Assembly (NCBI RefSeq): GCF_007474545.1
Contig: NZ_VKOG01000008.1
Location: 29,216 to 93,215 of the forward strand
Length of the DNA stretch: 64,000 nt
DNA from: Chryseobacterium binzhouense
GTDB taxonomy: Bacteria > Bacteroidota > Bacteroidia > Flavobacteriales > Weeksellaceae
Direction of reading: 5' to 3'
The translations under genes were made by a program, and so were the position numbers. Under the pieces are notes generated by a model. It worked only from the letters and a program-made list of their open reading frames with translations. It was not told the origin of the DNA and searched no databases. Shown here piece by piece: positions 26,181 to 36,311 of the stretch (the stretch's first letter is position 1; each line of letters begins with the position of its first letter).

Positions 26181-27473
26181 ATGCAGATAGAAAGATATCC
26201 TGAAAGGGAAAAATGGTCTGAATTAACAAAAAGACCCATTATAAAAAGAGAACGATTAACAGAAATCGTTGCCGGAATTTTTGATGAAGTAAAGAACAAC
26301 GGAGATGAGGCGCTGATTGATTTCGCTAAAAAATTTGATTCCGCAGAAATAAACAGCATTAAAGTTTCTGAAGAAGAAATTGAAACCGCTGAAAATCTGA
26401 TCAGTGAAGAACTGAAAACAGCCATTCAAGAAGCAAAATCGAATATTACCAAGTTTCACGCTTCACAAATTCCGACGGTCGAAAAAATAGAAACAACAAA
26501 AGGAGTGGTTTGCTGGAGAGAAAACCGAGCGATAGAAAAAGTAGGAATTTATATTCCGGGAGGAACAGCACCGTTGTTTTCTACCGTTTTAATGCTTGCT
26601 ATTCCGGCTCAGTTAGCGGGTTGCACAGAAATTATTCTCTGTACGCCGCCCGCTAAAAACGGTAATGTAAATCCTGCCATTTTATATACGGCAAAATTGT
26701 GTGGAGTAACGCAGATTTTCAAGACAGGAGGCGCTCAGGCGATTGCAGCGATGACTTTCGGAACCGAAAGTATTCCGAATGTCTACAAAATTTTCGGACC
26801 GGGAAATCAGTATGTTGTTGCCGCTAAAGAATACGCACAAAACTGCAATATTGCCATCGATATGCCTGCCGGACCGAGTGAAGTTCTTGTGATTGCTGAT
26901 GAAAATGCGGTTCCTGAATTCTGTGCGGCAGATTTGCTATCTCAGGCAGAACACGGAAGCGACAGTCAGGTGATTTTCCTTTCCACAGACGAGAAAATTC
27001 TTAATGAAACCATTCTGGAAACACAAAAACAGCTTGAAGCACTTCCAAGAAATGAAATGGCAGCAGAATCTTTAAAAAACAGCCACTTTATTTTACTGAA
27101 TTCAATTGATGAAGCTTTGGAATTTAGCAATTTGTACGCTCCGGAACACTTGATTTTAGCTATTAATGATTTTGAAAATTATATCCCGAAAATTCAGAAT
27201 GCCGGTTCTGTGTTCTTAGGGAATTATTCATGCGAGAGTGCGGGAGATTACGCGAGCGGAACCAATCACACCCTTCCGACGAACGGTTTTGCGAAGAACT
27301 ACAGCGGTGTTTCTCTTGACAGTTTTGTGAAGAAGATCACTTTCCAGAATCTGTCGGAAGAGGGATTGAAAAATTTAGGAAAAACCATTGAAGTTATGGC
27401 GGAAGCGGAAGGATTATTCGCTCACAAAAATGCCGTAAATATCAGATTAAAAGAACAGAATGAAAGAATTTAA
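26181..27473 (+). CDS. hisD: Histidinol dehydrogenase
   Basis: This 430-aa zinc- and NAD-dependent enzyme converts histidinol to histidine in two oxidations. Typical regions are YIPGGTAPLFSTVLMLAIPAQLAG, FKTGGAQAIAAMTFGTESIPNVYKIFGPGNQYV, DMPAGPSEVLVIAD, the zinc/catalytic segment LLSQAEHGSDSQV, and APEHLIL. The C-terminal SCESAGDYASGTNHTLPTNGFA signature is complete. It starts 1 nt after hisG and overlaps hisC by 14 nt. Confidence 0.98.
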   Translation: MQIERYPEREKWSELTKRPIIKRERLTEIVAGIFDEVKNNGDEALIDFAKKFDSAEINSIKVSEEEIETAENLISEELKTAIQEAKSNITKFHASQIPTVEKIETTKGVVCWRENRAIEKVGIYIPGGTAPLFSTVLMLAIPAQLAGCTEIILCTPPAKNGNVNPAILYTAKLCGVTQIFKTGGAQAIAAMTFGTESIPNVYKIFGPGNQYVVAAKEYAQNCNIAIDMPAGPSEVLVIADENAVPEFCAADLLSQAEHGSDSQVIFLSTDEKILNETILETQKQLEALPRNEMAAESLKNSHFILLNSIDEALEFSNLYAPEHLILAINDFENYIPKIQNAGSVFLGNYSCESAGDYASGTNHTLPTNGFAKNYSGVSLDSFVKKITFQNLSEEGLKNLGKTIEVMAEAEGLFAHKNAVNIRLKEQNERI

Positions 27474-28485
27474 TATCAAAGATTTAGTACGAAAAAATAT
27501 TCTTGAACTGCAGCCTTATGTGAGTTTTAGGGACAACAATACATTTGAAAATCCTGTTTTTCTGGATGCGAATGAAAGCGCGTTCGGAGAGCTGAACCGC
27601 TATCCGGATTCTACTCAAAAAGAATTGAAAGAGAAGTTGGCTTTTTTGAAAGATGTTTCAGCTAAACAGATTGCAGTCGGAAACGGAAGCGATGAACTGA
27701 TTGATCTTATCGTGAAAGTTTTTTGTGAACCGAAAAATGATGCTATTCTGATGATGAATCCTTCTTTTGCGATGTACGGATTTTATGCTGCGGTGAATGA
27801 AAATAAAGTGGCTAAACTGAATCTGAATGAAAATTTCGGAATCGATAAAGAAGAGTTTTTAAAAATCTCAAACGAAGAAAAACCAAAAGTTTTCTTTTTA
27901 TGTTCGCCCAATAATCCTACCGGAAATTCAATCGAAGACATTGAATTTTACATTCAGAATTTTGAAGGAATTGTCGTGGTTGATGAAGCTTATATTGAAT
28001 TTTCAGAAAAGAAATCGTGTATTGAATTGTTGGAGAAGTTTCCTAATCTTATCGTTCTTCAGACGTTTTCCAAAGCTTGGGGAATGGCGGGAGCAAGAGT
28101 CGGAATTGCATATGCTTCAGAAGAGATTATTCAACTGACTAATATGGTGAAATCTCCGTACAATGTTAATTCTTTAAGTTTAAATAAAATATCAGAACTT
28201 ATTAGTAATAAAGAATTTGTAAAATACAATATAGAAAATACTTTAAATGAAATTTCCTGGTTGAGAAATGAATTAGAGACAATAAATTGCATCAAAAAAG
28301 TATTTCCAAGCGACGCAAATTTCTTCCTGATTCAGTTTGAAAATGTGGATAAGGTATACCGGAAATTGCTGGAAAATGAAATTCTGACGAGCAAGAGAAG
28401 TCCGCAGATTCCGGATTGCATTAGAATTAATGTAGGTAAACGAGAAGAAAACAATAAGCTGATTAACGTCTTAAAAAGTATTTAA
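27460..28485 (+). CDS. hisC: Histidinol-phosphate aminotransferase
   Basis: This 341-aa fold-type I PLP enzyme has PNNPTGN (cofactor contact), VVDEAYIEF (Asp to the pyridine N), the Schiff-base lysine in TFSKAWGMAGARVG, and the C-terminal RINVGKREEN arginine. It converts imidazole-acetol phosphate to histidinol phosphate. The N-terminal NIKDLVRKNILELQPY start is the normal HisC beginning. It overlaps hisD by 14 nt. The 63-nt gap to hisB is the largest inside the operon. Confidence 0.97.
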   Translation: MKEFNIKDLVRKNILELQPYVSFRDNNTFENPVFLDANESAFGELNRYPDSTQKELKEKLAFLKDVSAKQIAVGNGSDELIDLIVKVFCEPKNDAILMMNPSFAMYGFYAAVNENKVAKLNLNENFGIDKEEFLKISNEEKPKVFFLCSPNNPTGNSIEDIEFYIQNFEGIVVVDEAYIEFSEKKSCIELLEKFPNLIVLQTFSKAWGMAGARVGIAYASEEIIQLTNMVKSPYNVNSLSLNKISELISNKEFVKYNIENTLNEISWLRNELETINCIKKVFPSDANFFLIQFENVDKVYRKLLENEILTSKRSPQIPDCIRINVGKREENNKLINVLKSI

Positions 28486-28548
28486 TTAAATCTGAACCTG
28501 ACAGATTTTTAAAACCTGTGAGGTGTAGAAAAGTAAAAGAAAATTAAA

Positions 28549-29643
28549 ATGAAAAAAGTATTATTTATAGACCGTGACGGAACTTTAATCTTAGAACCGC
28601 CCATTGATTTTCAGGTTGATTCTCTTGAAAAGCTGGAATTTTATCCCGGAGTTTTCCAGAATCTTTCAAGAATTGCCAGAGAGCTTGATTTTGAACTGGT
28701 GATGGTAACCAATCAGGATGGCTTGGGAACAGAAAGTTTTCCGTATGAAACTTTTATTAAACCACATGAAAAAATGTTACAAGCCTTTGAAAATGAAAGA
28801 ATTATTTTTAATGATATTCTGATCGACAGAAGTTTTGAAAGTGAAAACCTGCCGACAAGAAAACCGGGAATCGGAATGCTGGGAAAATATATTTACGGAG
28901 ACTACGATCTTAAAAATTCATTTGTGATCGGAGACCGTCTTACAGATATTCAGTTGGCAAAAAATTTAGGAGCAAAATCTATATTAATCAGTAAAGTTCA
29001 GAATGAAGAAGCCGATCTAACAACAGAAAGCTGGAGTGAAATTGCACAGTTTTTAACGAATATTCCGCGAAAAGCCAAAGTTTCAAGAAAAACCAATGAA
29101 ACAGAAATTGAGGTTGAAGTCAATCTTGATGGAAGCGGAGCCTCTGAAATTTCAACCGGATTACACTTTTTTGATCACATGCTCGAACAGATTTCCAAAC
29201 ACGGCAATTTAGATTTGAAAATTAACGTGAAAGGAGATTTGCAGGTCGATGAGCATCACACCATTGAAGACACGGGAATTGTTCTTGGGGAAGCTGTTTT
29301 AAAAGCTTTGGGAAAGAAAAAAGGAATTGAACGTTACGGTTTCCTGCTTCCGATGGATGATTGTTTGGCGCAGGTTGCGATTGATTTCGGAGGAAGACCG
29401 TGGTTAATGTGGGAAGCGGATTTCAAACGAGAAAAGATTGGCGATGTTCCGACTGAAATGTTTTATCATTTCTTCAAATCTTTCACCGATTCTTCAAAGT
29501 GTAATCTCAACATTAAAGTGGAAGGTGATAACGAACACCACAAGATCGAATCTGTGTTTAAAGCATTTGCCAAAGCGGTAAAAATGGCAGTAAAACAGAC
29601 GGATAAGAATTTTAATTTACCATCAACCAAAGGAAGTTTATAA
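28549..29643 (+). CDS. hisB: Bifunctional histidinol-phosphatase / imidazoleglycerol-phosphate dehydratase
   Basis: This 364-aa fusion has a HAD phosphatase at residues 1-~165 (FIDRDGTLI nucleophile motif, MVTNQDGLG, and [17 protein letters not shown]). The dehydratase spans about 175-364 with its two metal-binding repeats: [14 protein letters not shown] and [10 protein letters not shown] in the first half, DFGGRPW and [10 protein letters not shown] plus [17 protein letters not shown] in the second. It performs steps 7 and 9 of the pathway. Its stop overlaps the hisH start. Confidence 0.97.
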   Translation: MKKVLFIDRDGTLILEPPIDFQVDSLEKLEFYPGVFQNLSRIARELDFELVMVTNQDGLGTESFPYETFIKPHEKMLQAFENERIIFNDILIDRSFESENLPTRKPGIGMLGKYIYGDYDLKNSFVIGDRLTDIQLAKNLGAKSILISKVQNEEADLTTESWSEIAQFLTNIPRKAKVSRKTNETEIEVEVNLDGSGASEISTGLHFFDHMLEQISKHGNLDLKINVKGDLQVDEHHTIEDTGIVLGEAVLKALGKKKGIERYGFLLPMDDCLAQVAIDFGGRPWLMWEADFKREKIGDVPTEMFYHFFKSFTDSSKCNLNIKVEGDNEHHKIESVFKAFAKAVKMAVKQTDKNFNLPSTKGSL

Positions 29644-30221
29644 TGATTGCCATCATCAAATACAACGGCGGAAACGTCAGTTCCGTACAGAATTCATTGA
29701 ACAGATTAAATGTAGAATCTATAGTAACTGATGATTTTGACCTGATAAGAAAAGCCGACAAAGTGATTTTTCCGGGAGTGGGTGAAGCATCTTCCACCAT
29801 GAAATTACTAAAGGAAAAAGGTCTGGATCAGCTAATTCCTACTTTAAAACAGCCGGTTTTAGGCGTTTGTCTCGGAATGCAGCTCATGTGTAAAAATAAT
29901 GAAGAAGGAAATACAGTCGGGATGGGAATTTTTGATATCAATGTAAAAAAGTTTCCTGCAAAGAATATTGTTCCGCACATGGGATGGAATACGATTTCAG
30001 ACTTTAAATCCGGAATATTTTCAGGGATTGAAGAAAACAGTGATGTGTATTTCGTTCACAGTTTCTACTGCGAATTATCGGAAAATACAACGTCAGTCTG
30101 CGATTATATTCTGCCGTTCAGTGCTTCTCTGCAAAAGGATAATTTTTATGCGATGCAGTTTCACCCCGAAAAATCAGGAGATATTGGAAGCCGTTTACTG
30201 GAAAACTTTTTAAAACAATAA
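29643..30221 (+). CDS. hisH: Imidazole glycerol phosphate synthase, glutaminase subunit
   Basis: This 192-aa class I glutamine amidotransferase has nucleophile Cys in GVCLGMQLMCK, the oxyanion/ligand region FPGVGEAS, and the His-Glu pair in MQFHPEKSGDIG. It passes ammonia to HisF. The ATG lies in the last codon region of hisB (TATAATG overlap), indicating tight coupling. Confidence 0.96.
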   Translation: MIAIIKYNGGNVSSVQNSLNRLNVESIVTDDFDLIRKADKVIFPGVGEASSTMKLLKEKGLDQLIPTLKQPVLGVCLGMQLMCKNNEEGNTVGMGIFDINVKKFPAKNIVPHMGWNTISDFKSGIFSGIEENSDVYFVHSFYCELSENTTSVCDYILPFSASLQKDNFYAMQFHPEKSGDIGSRLLENFLKQ

Positions 30222-30230
30222 AAACTGAAT

Positions 30231-30953
30231 ATGAAAATTATTCCCGCTATAGACATCATCGACGGAAAATGCGTTCGTTTGTCGAAAGGAGATTACGATA
30301 CCAAAAAAATATACAATGAAAATCCGCTTGAAGTCGCTAAAGAATTTGAAAATTTCGGTATGCAATATCTTCATTTGGTGGATCTTGACGGTGCAAAATC
30401 AAAGCATACTATTAATCAAAAGGTTTTGGAAACCATTGCGAAAGAAACATCTCTGGAAATTGATTTCGGGGGCGGACTGAAAACTCTGGAAGACATTGAA
30501 ATAGCCTTCAATTCGGGAGCAAAGCAGATTACGATCGGAAGTATTGCTGTTCAGGATCCTGATTTCTGTTTTGATCTGATTGAAAAATATGGTTCCGATA
30601 AAATCATTCTCGGAGCCGATTGTGAAAACCGAAAGATAAAAACTTCGGGCTGGCTGGAAGAAAGCCAACTGGATGTCATTGATTTTATTCTCAAATATAA
30701 AAATAAGGGAATTAAAAACGTTATCTGTACGGATATTTCAAAAGACGGAATGCTTCAGGGCGCATCGGATGAACTGTACAGAGAAATTGTAGAAAAAACA
30801 GCGGTTCAGCTCATTGCAAGCGGTGGAATTTCGTGTATTGAGGATGTGGAACAGATGAAAAACATCGGCTGTTCCGGAACGATTATAGGAAAGGCAATTT
30901 ATGAAGGCAGAATCAGTTTGCAGCAACTCCAAAATTTTATTGAAAATGCTTAA
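30231..30953 (+). CDS. hisA: ProFAR isomerase
   Basis: This 240-aa beta/alpha barrel isomerises the aminoaldose ProFAR to PRFAR. Visible parts are [19 protein letters not shown] (catalytic Asp near residue 8), [32 protein letters not shown], the second-half [13 protein letters not shown] (second acid), and [15 protein letters not shown]. Its last 8 nt overlap the start of hisF. Confidence 0.97.
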   Translation: MKIIPAIDIIDGKCVRLSKGDYDTKKIYNENPLEVAKEFENFGMQYLHLVDLDGAKSKHTINQKVLETIAKETSLEIDFGGGLKTLEDIEIAFNSGAKQITIGSIAVQDPDFCFDLIEKYGSDKIILGADCENRKIKTSGWLEESQLDVIDFILKYKNKGIKNVICTDISKDGMLQGASDELYREIVEKTAVQLIASGGISCIEDVEQMKNIGCSGTIIGKAIYEGRISLQQLQNFIENA

Positions 30954-31698
30954 AAAAAGAATCATTCCGTGTCTGGATATCAAAGACGGAACTACGGTAA
31001 AAGGAATTAATTTTGAAGGATTAAGAAATGCAGGAGATCCCGTAGAACTTGCCAAAAGATATGAAAAAGAAGGTGCAGACGAACTGGTTTTTCTGGATAT
31101 TACCGCAACGATAGAAGAACGGAAAACTTTTGCCGGACTGGTACAGAAAATTGCAGCAGAATTAAGTATTCCTTTTACAGTCGGCGGCGGAATTTCAACG
31201 GTAGAAGATGTAAGAAGGCTCTTGGAAGCAGGAGCAGACAAGATCAGCATTAATTCTTCGGCAGTTAAAAATCCTGCATTAATTTCGGAGCTGTCAAAAG
31301 AATTTGGAAGTCAGTGTGTTGTGGTTGCGATTGATACAAGATTGGTAAACGGATCCAATTGGGTTCATGTGAAAGGAGGAAGGGAAATAACGGATCTGAA
31401 GACACTGGACTGGGCAAAGAAAGCGGAAGAACTGGGAGCGGGAGAAATTCTTCTTACTTCAATGGATGGCGATGGTACAAAAAACGGTTTTGACCTCAGA
31501 ATAACGAAGTTAATTTCCGAAAATGTGAATATTCCCGTCATTGCTTCCGGAGGCGCCGGAAAAATGGAAGATTTTGAAGCCGTTTTTAATCAGACAAAAG
31601 CAACAGGAGCTTTGGCGGCAAGTATTTTTCATTTTGGAGAAGTACAGATTCAGGATCTTAAAAATAATTTAAAATTTAAAAAAATTGCATTACGATGA
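30946..31698 (+). CDS. hisF: Imidazole glycerol phosphate synthase, cyclase subunit
   Basis: The start is set at ATG 30946 ([20 protein letters not shown]), which overlaps hisA by 8 nt; a longer in-frame extension would run back inside hisA. The 250-aa barrel carries the catalytic Asp in CLDIKDG and the second in [15 protein letters not shown]. Phosphate sites are VGGGIS and ASGGAG. It pairs with HisH to form IGP and AICAR from PRFAR. Confidence 0.97.
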   Translation: MLKKRIIPCLDIKDGTTVKGINFEGLRNAGDPVELAKRYEKEGADELVFLDITATIEERKTFAGLVQKIAAELSIPFTVGGGISTVEDVRRLLEAGADKISINSSAVKNPALISELSKEFGSQCVVVAIDTRLVNGSNWVHVKGGREITDLKTLDWAKKAEELGAGEILLTSMDGDGTKNGFDLRITKLISENVNIPVIASGGAGKMEDFEAVFNQTKATGALAASIFHFGEVQIQDLKNNLKFKKIALR

Positions 31699-32291
31699 AA
31701 ATTGATTTTAATAAAAGTGAAGGTTTGGTTCCGGTGATTATTCAGGACGACAGAACGTTGCAGGTTTTAATGTTGGGTTACATGAACGAAGAAGCTTTTG
31801 AAAAAACTCAAAAAGAAGGAGTTGTAACGTTTTTCAGCCGTTCCAAGAACCGACTCTGGACAAAAGGTGAGGAGTCCGGAAATTTTTTAACCGTTAAAAA
31901 TATTGCCGTAGACTGCGATCAGGATACGATTTTAATTAAGGCAATTCCTACGAACGTTGTCTGCCACACCGGAAGTTTCAGTTGTTTCGGCGATAAAGAT
32001 TCTAAAGGTTTTCTGTATGAACTGGAAGAAAAAATAAGCCAAAGAATTGATGAAAAAACAGAGGATTCCTACACGTATTCATTATTCCAAAGAGGCATCA
32101 ATAAAATGGCTCAGAAAGTGGGAGAGGAAGCCGTAGAAGTGGTAATCGAAGCTAAAGACAGCAATGATGACCTGTTTAAAAATGAAGCGGCAGATCTGCT
32201 GTATCACTTTTTAATTTTACTAAAAGCCAAGAATTTTACTTTAGAAGATATTGAAGAAATTCTGCTGAAAAGAAATAATCTGTCTTCGTAA
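31695..32291 (+). CDS. hisI: Bifunctional phosphoribosyl-AMP cyclohydrolase / phosphoribosyl-ATP pyrophosphatase
   Basis: This 198-aa HisIE fusion has the cyclohydrolase domain at 1-~105 with zinc/Mg ligands in [11 protein letters not shown] and [12 protein letters not shown]. The pyrophosphatase (HisE) domain spans about 110-198, with [22 protein letters not shown] and [14 protein letters not shown]. It performs steps 2 and 3. The ATG overlaps the hisF stop (ATGA). With this last gene the operon encodes all ten steps of histidine synthesis. Confidence 0.97.
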   Translation: MKIDFNKSEGLVPVIIQDDRTLQVLMLGYMNEEAFEKTQKEGVVTFFSRSKNRLWTKGEESGNFLTVKNIAVDCDQDTILIKAIPTNVVCHTGSFSCFGDKDSKGFLYELEEKISQRIDEKTEDSYTYSLFQRGINKMAQKVGEEAVEVVIEAKDSNDDLFKNEAADLLYHFLILLKAKNFTLEDIEEILLKRNNLSS

Positions 32292-32358
32292 ATTTTGCTC
32301 TTTTGTAAATACCAAAATCTCTCATCAATTCCTTATCTTTGAGGAAAATTTTAACAAA

Positions 32359-33195
32359 ATGATTGAGTGGAAAACCGCAAAAGAATACGAAGATATTACT
32401 TATAAAAAGTGTAATGGTGTTGCAAGAATTGCATTCAACAGACCGGAAGTACGAAATGCATTCAGACCAAAAACTACTTCAGAATTGTATGATGCATTTT
32501 ATGATGCATCAGAAGATCCTTCAATAGGTGTAGTTTTGCTTTCAGGTGAAGGACCAAGCCAGAAAGACGGAGGCTGGGCTTTTTGCAGCGGAGGCGATCA
32601 GAAAGCAAGAGGAAATCAGGGATATGTAGGAGAAGACGGAAGACACCGATTGAATATTCTGGAAGTGCAGCGTCTCATCCGTTTTATGCCAAAAGCAGTA
32701 ATTGCGGTAGTTCCGGGTTGGGCTGTAGGAGGCGGTCATTCTCTTCACGTAGTTTGCGACTTAACGCTTGCCAGTAAAGAACACGCAATTTTTAAACAAA
32801 CCGATGCTGATGTAACAAGTTTTGACGGCGGTTACGGTTCTGCTTATCTTGCAAAAATGGTGGGACAGAAAAAAGCCCGTGAAATTTTCTTTTTAGGAAG
32901 AAATTATTCGGCACAGGAAGCTTTTGAAATGGGAATGGTGAATGCCGTAATTCCTCATGATGAGCTGGAAGATACAGCTTATGAATGGGCGCAGGAAATT
33001 TTAGCCAAATCTCCGACTTCTATCAGAATGCTGAAGTTTGCCATGAATCTTACAGACGACGGAATGGTAGGACAGCAGGTTTTTGCCGGAGAAGCAACCC
33101 GTTTAGCCTATATGACCGAAGAAGCCAAAGAAGGCAGAAATGCTTTTCTTGAAAAAAGAAAACCGAATTTCGGAAAAGATCAGTGGATCTCGTAA
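32359..33195 (+). CDS. menB: 1,4-dihydroxy-2-naphthoyl-CoA synthase
   Basis: This 278-aa crotonase-fold enzyme cyclises o-succinylbenzoyl-CoA in menaquinone synthesis. It begins EWKTAKEYEDITYKKCNGVARIAFNRPEVRNAFRPKTTSEL, which is diagnostic of MenB against other crotonases. It also has the oxyanion-hole regions FCSGGDQKARG and GWAVGGGHSLHVVCDLTLA and ends RKPNFGKDQWIS. A TATCTTTG -7-like box lies at 32334-32341. menA follows 2.2 kb downstream, with two PH-domain genes between. Confidence 0.97.
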   Translation: MIEWKTAKEYEDITYKKCNGVARIAFNRPEVRNAFRPKTTSELYDAFYDASEDPSIGVVLLSGEGPSQKDGGWAFCSGGDQKARGNQGYVGEDGRHRLNILEVQRLIRFMPKAVIAVVPGWAVGGGHSLHVVCDLTLASKEHAIFKQTDADVTSFDGGYGSAYLAKMVGQKKAREIFFLGRNYSAQEAFEMGMVNAVIPHDELEDTAYEWAQEILAKSPTSIRMLKFAMNLTDDGMVGQQVFAGEATRLAYMTEEAKEGRNAFLEKRKPNFGKDQWIS

Positions 33196-33210
33196 ATATA
33201 CATCAAGAGT

Positions 33211-33250
33211 AATAGGTAATGAATGATACGTCATTGCCTGTTATTTTGTT
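33211..33250 (+). terminator. Possible terminator after menB
   Basis: GGTAATGA (33215-33222) pairs with TCATTGCC (33231-33238), extended by partly matched AATA/TTATT, followed by a T-rich stretch. It is weaker than the other hairpins listed. Confidence 0.5.
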
Positions 33251-33336
33251 AATGGAGTCAAACTGGTTGGTTTATACAATCTTGCAGAATATTATAAAAT
33301 TTATATAATCAATTAAAACAGAAAAATTACTGTAAT

Positions 33337-33882
33337 ATGCAGCAAAACTTTCAAAACCCGCAGATTTTTGACATAGAAATTCCAGATTTTGAAAGTCTGG
33401 AGATGGTTTCTGTTTCACCAAAATATCTCAACATTATTTTGTTTAATAATATTTTGTTCTCAATATTTATTATCTCTGCATTTTTTGTTTCTTATTATTT
33501 TTTTAGTGGAAATTTTACAAAATTGCAGATTATCGCTGTGGCGTTGCTGTTTTTTTTCCTGATTGTATATGTTTTCTTAAGCTCAGTTATCGGTTTCAAA
33601 TTCAGGAAATATGCAGTTCGTCAGCATGATATTGTTTATCAGTACGGTTGGCTGAAAAGAAATATTATAATTATTCCTTTTACAAGAATTCAGCATATAA
33701 AGGTAGAACAGGGGTGGTTTTCAAAGATTTTAAGCTTAAAATCAGTTTCTGTTTATACAGCAGGCGTGAATGGCGGCGATATTTCTATTCATGGTTTGCC
33801 GGAAGACAAAGCTGAAGGAATCAACCATCTGATTATGAATACAATTTCATCCGAAAATAATGAAGATGGAGGAGAAGTATAA
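33337..33882 (+). CDS. Bacterial PH-domain (bPH2) membrane protein, YdbS-like
   Basis: This 181-aa protein has two TM helices (about residues 36-56 and 64-86) and then one bPH2 domain: GFKFRKYAVRQHDIVYQYGWLKRNIIIIPFTRIQHIKVEQGWFSKILSLKSVSVYTAG, with the family pattern RIQHI. These proteins are membrane-anchored and pair with a longer YdbT-like partner; the role is unknown. It overlaps the next gene by 23 nt, as in the ydbS-ydbT pairs of other bacteria. Confidence 0.87.
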   Translation: MQQNFQNPQIFDIEIPDFESLEMVSVSPKYLNIILFNNILFSIFIISAFFVSYYFFSGNFTKLQIIAVALLFFFLIVYVFLSSVIGFKFRKYAVRQHDIVYQYGWLKRNIIIIPFTRIQHIKVEQGWFSKILSLKSVSVYTAGVNGGDISIHGLPEDKAEGINHLIMNTISSENNEDGGEV

Positions 33883-35362
33883 TTCTTTTTTTACTCCACA
33901 AAGGCAGTCCAAAATCGGGATTGCTTTACTGTTTCTATACAACACGGGCGAAGTGATTAAAAATTCTTGGATTTTTATTTTCTTGTTTTTTTTCAGAGAT
34001 AAAAAATTTGACTTTTGGATTGTTCTTTTAATCGTATCTACTGTATTTTTAATTCTCAGCATATCTGCTGTAATGCAATATTACAATTTCAGATATTATA
34101 TTGATGCTAAGAACGAGGAGTTTATTATTCACAAAGGAATTATCAATAAATCTTCCACCAAAATAAAGATCAGAAATATTCAGGAGGTTAATATTTCCCA
34201 GCCTTTTATTCATAAACTGTTTAATATTTTTAAATTGGAAGTAGACAGTCCGGGAAGTTCCGAAAAAGAAGTTTCTATCTCTGCCTTATCCAAACAAAAT
34301 GCTTATGACTTAAAGGCTTATCTGCTTGAAGAGAAAAATATTGAAATACAAAATGAATATATCAGTTCAGATGATGTAACGGGAATTTCAGCCAAAAAGC
34401 AGTTCAGAATTTCTAATATAAGTATCTTAAAGTATGGACTGACTGCCAATTATGTCCGAAGCTTTTTTGCATTGATAAGTTTGGTAATTTATGGAATTAC
34501 GCAGCTCAATGATCTTCTCAAAAAGGCTGAAGTGGATGCTCAGATTGATTATGATCAAATTGAAAAAAATGTGCTGAGCTATTCATTACCCATCTTACTT
34601 GGAATGACCATAGTGGTTTTAGTTCTTGGTGTTCTGATAAATTCGGTACGGATAATCATTCGTTATTTTAATTTCAAAATAGAGGAAAATTACAGAAATT
34701 ATTCTTTTGAATATGGTTTGTTCAGCACTAAAAATGCTATCGTAACCAAATCAAAAGTTCAGGTAGTAACCGAAATTCAGAATTGGATCCAGAAAAAAAT
34801 GAATGTATCTCTGGTAAAATTTCTGCAGATAGGAAAAGATGAAAATGAAAAAAATGTTTCTTCCGTTCCGGGAATTAGCCATAACGAAAAAGAGCATTTG
34901 ATTGGCTCAATATGGACTTCGACACCGCAGTTCAATAATTTTCTTAAACCTAATTACAGATTGTTGATTGTCAATCATATAATTTGGGTTTTATTTCCTT
35001 TTTTAATGGTGTTTTTTATTGATAAGAGTATAATAATTAATTACTGGGAAGCTGTTGTAATCACTTTTATGATCATAGAAATAATTATAGTTTTTTCTTA
35101 TCTGAATCTCAGATTGTTTTATAATGAAAGCTTTATCAGGCTGCGTTCCGGTTTTTGGGATGTTCATTACAGAACTTTTGAAATAGACAAGATTCAGACT
35201 GTGAAAATTTCTCAGTATTTTTGGCAAAAGAAAAGTAATCTTGGAAGTATAACGTTTTACACTTCTGCCGGAAAATTCGGGATTTCAGCTTTGGATTTTT
35301 CTGAAGTCAAAAAGCTTTTCAATAATATTATTTATAAAATAGAAACTTCTAAAAACAGTTAA
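33860..35362 (+). CDS. PH-domain (bPH2) membrane protein, YdbT-like
   Basis: The 500-aa protein has alternating pairs of TM helices (about 37-75, 195-265, 360-410) and bPH2 domains, in which RNIQEVNISQPFIHKLFNIFKLEV, KSKVQVVTEIQNWIQKKMNVSLVKFLQ and IDKIQTVKISQYFWQKKSNLGSITFYTSAGKFGISALDF are visible. This gives at least three PH units. The start could also be ATG 33866. It forms an operon with the YdbS-like gene and, 8 nt after its stop, menA. No biochemical function is established. Confidence 0.87.
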   Translation: MKMEEKYNSFFTPQRQSKIGIALLFLYNTGEVIKNSWIFIFLFFFRDKKFDFWIVLLIVSTVFLILSISAVMQYYNFRYYIDAKNEEFIIHKGIINKSSTKIKIRNIQEVNISQPFIHKLFNIFKLEVDSPGSSEKEVSISALSKQNAYDLKAYLLEEKNIEIQNEYISSDDVTGISAKKQFRISNISILKYGLTANYVRSFFALISLVIYGITQLNDLLKKAEVDAQIDYDQIEKNVLSYSLPILLGMTIVVLVLGVLINSVRIIIRYFNFKIEENYRNYSFEYGLFSTKNAIVTKSKVQVVTEIQNWIQKKMNVSLVKFLQIGKDENEKNVSSVPGISHNEKEHLIGSIWTSTPQFNNFLKPNYRLLIVNHIIWVLFPFLMVFFIDKSIIINYWEAVVITFMIIEIIIVFSYLNLRLFYNESFIRLRSGFWDVHYRTFEIDKIQTVKISQYFWQKKSNLGSITFYTSAGKFGISALDFSEVKKLFNNIIYKIETSKNS

Positions 35363-35370
35363 AAATATTT

Positions 35371-36300
35371 ATGTCAGACTGGATAAAAGCCGCAAGGCTG
35401 AGAACCTTACCGCTTTCTCTAAGCGGAATTATCATGGGATCTTTCATCGCAAAGTGGAGGCTTTGGGAACAGGGCGGAACTTGGGACTGGAAGATTTTTG
35501 CGCTGGCTATTCTGGTGACATTACTATATCAGATTCTTTCAAACTATGCCAATGATTATGGTGACGGCATCAAAGGAACAGATAAAAACAGGATTGGCGA
35601 AGCAGAAGCAAGAGCAGTGGCATCCGGCAAAATTACTGCAAAGCAAATGAGAAATGCGGTGATTATTTTCTCTGTTTTATCTTTTGTTGCAACCGTTGCA
35701 CTTTTATATACTGCATTTATTCCGGATCATACCCAAGAGTTTTATATCTTCATCGGATTGGGAGTAGCAAGTATTTTAGCGGCAATCGGTTATACTGTCG
35801 GCAAAAAGCCTTATGGTTACATGGGTTTGGGAGATCTATTTGTTTTTATATTTTTTGGATTGGTTTCTGTGGGGGGAAGCTATTTTCTGTTTACCAAAAC
35901 TTTTTCGTGGGACATATTACTGCCTGCAACGGCAATCGGAATGATGAGTATGGCTGTTTTGAATCTAAACAATATGCGGGATATAGAAAGTGACAGGCTT
36001 TCCGGAAAAAACAGTCTGGCTTTAAGAATAGGATTCAGAAGTGCAATGATTTACGAAATCGTGTTGCTTCAGCTTCCATTGATTCTGATTCTTGTTTTTT
36101 TGGGAATTAATGGCTTTATAGAATCCGGTAATTATAAAGTGTTTATTGTGATGATTTTACTCCTGCCATTAATGAAGATCCGTCGTCAGATTATGGCAGT
36201 AAAAGAACCGAGAGAGCTTGATCCCTTCCTGAAGCAGGTAGGAATCATGACTTTAATGATGGCGGTTTTAACGGCTGTTGGATTAAATTATTTTAGCTAA
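35371..36300 (+). CDS. menA: 1,4-dihydroxy-2-naphthoate polyprenyltransferase
   Basis: This 309-aa UbiA-family integral membrane enzyme attaches the isoprenoid tail to dihydroxynaphthoate. It begins WIKAARLRTLPLSLSGIIMGS and has the two Asp-rich metal sites NYANDYGDGIKGTDKNR and NNMRDIESDRLSGKNSLALRIG, with about eight TM helices. It follows the YdbT-like gene with an 8-nt gap and is itself 11 nt ahead of the UPF0173 hydrolase. Confidence 0.96.
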   Translation: MSDWIKAARLRTLPLSLSGIIMGSFIAKWRLWEQGGTWDWKIFALAILVTLLYQILSNYANDYGDGIKGTDKNRIGEAEARAVASGKITAKQMRNAVIIFSVLSFVATVALLYTAFIPDHTQEFYIFIGLGVASILAAIGYTVGKKPYGYMGLGDLFVFIFFGLVSVGGSYFLFTKTFSWDILLPATAIGMMSMAVLNLNNMRDIESDRLSGKNSLALRIGFRSAMIYEIVLLQLPLILILVFLGINGFIESGNYKVFIVMILLLPLMKIRRQIMAVKEPRELDPFLKQVGIMTLMMAVLTAVGLNYFS

Positions 36301-36311
36301 AAAATTAAAAA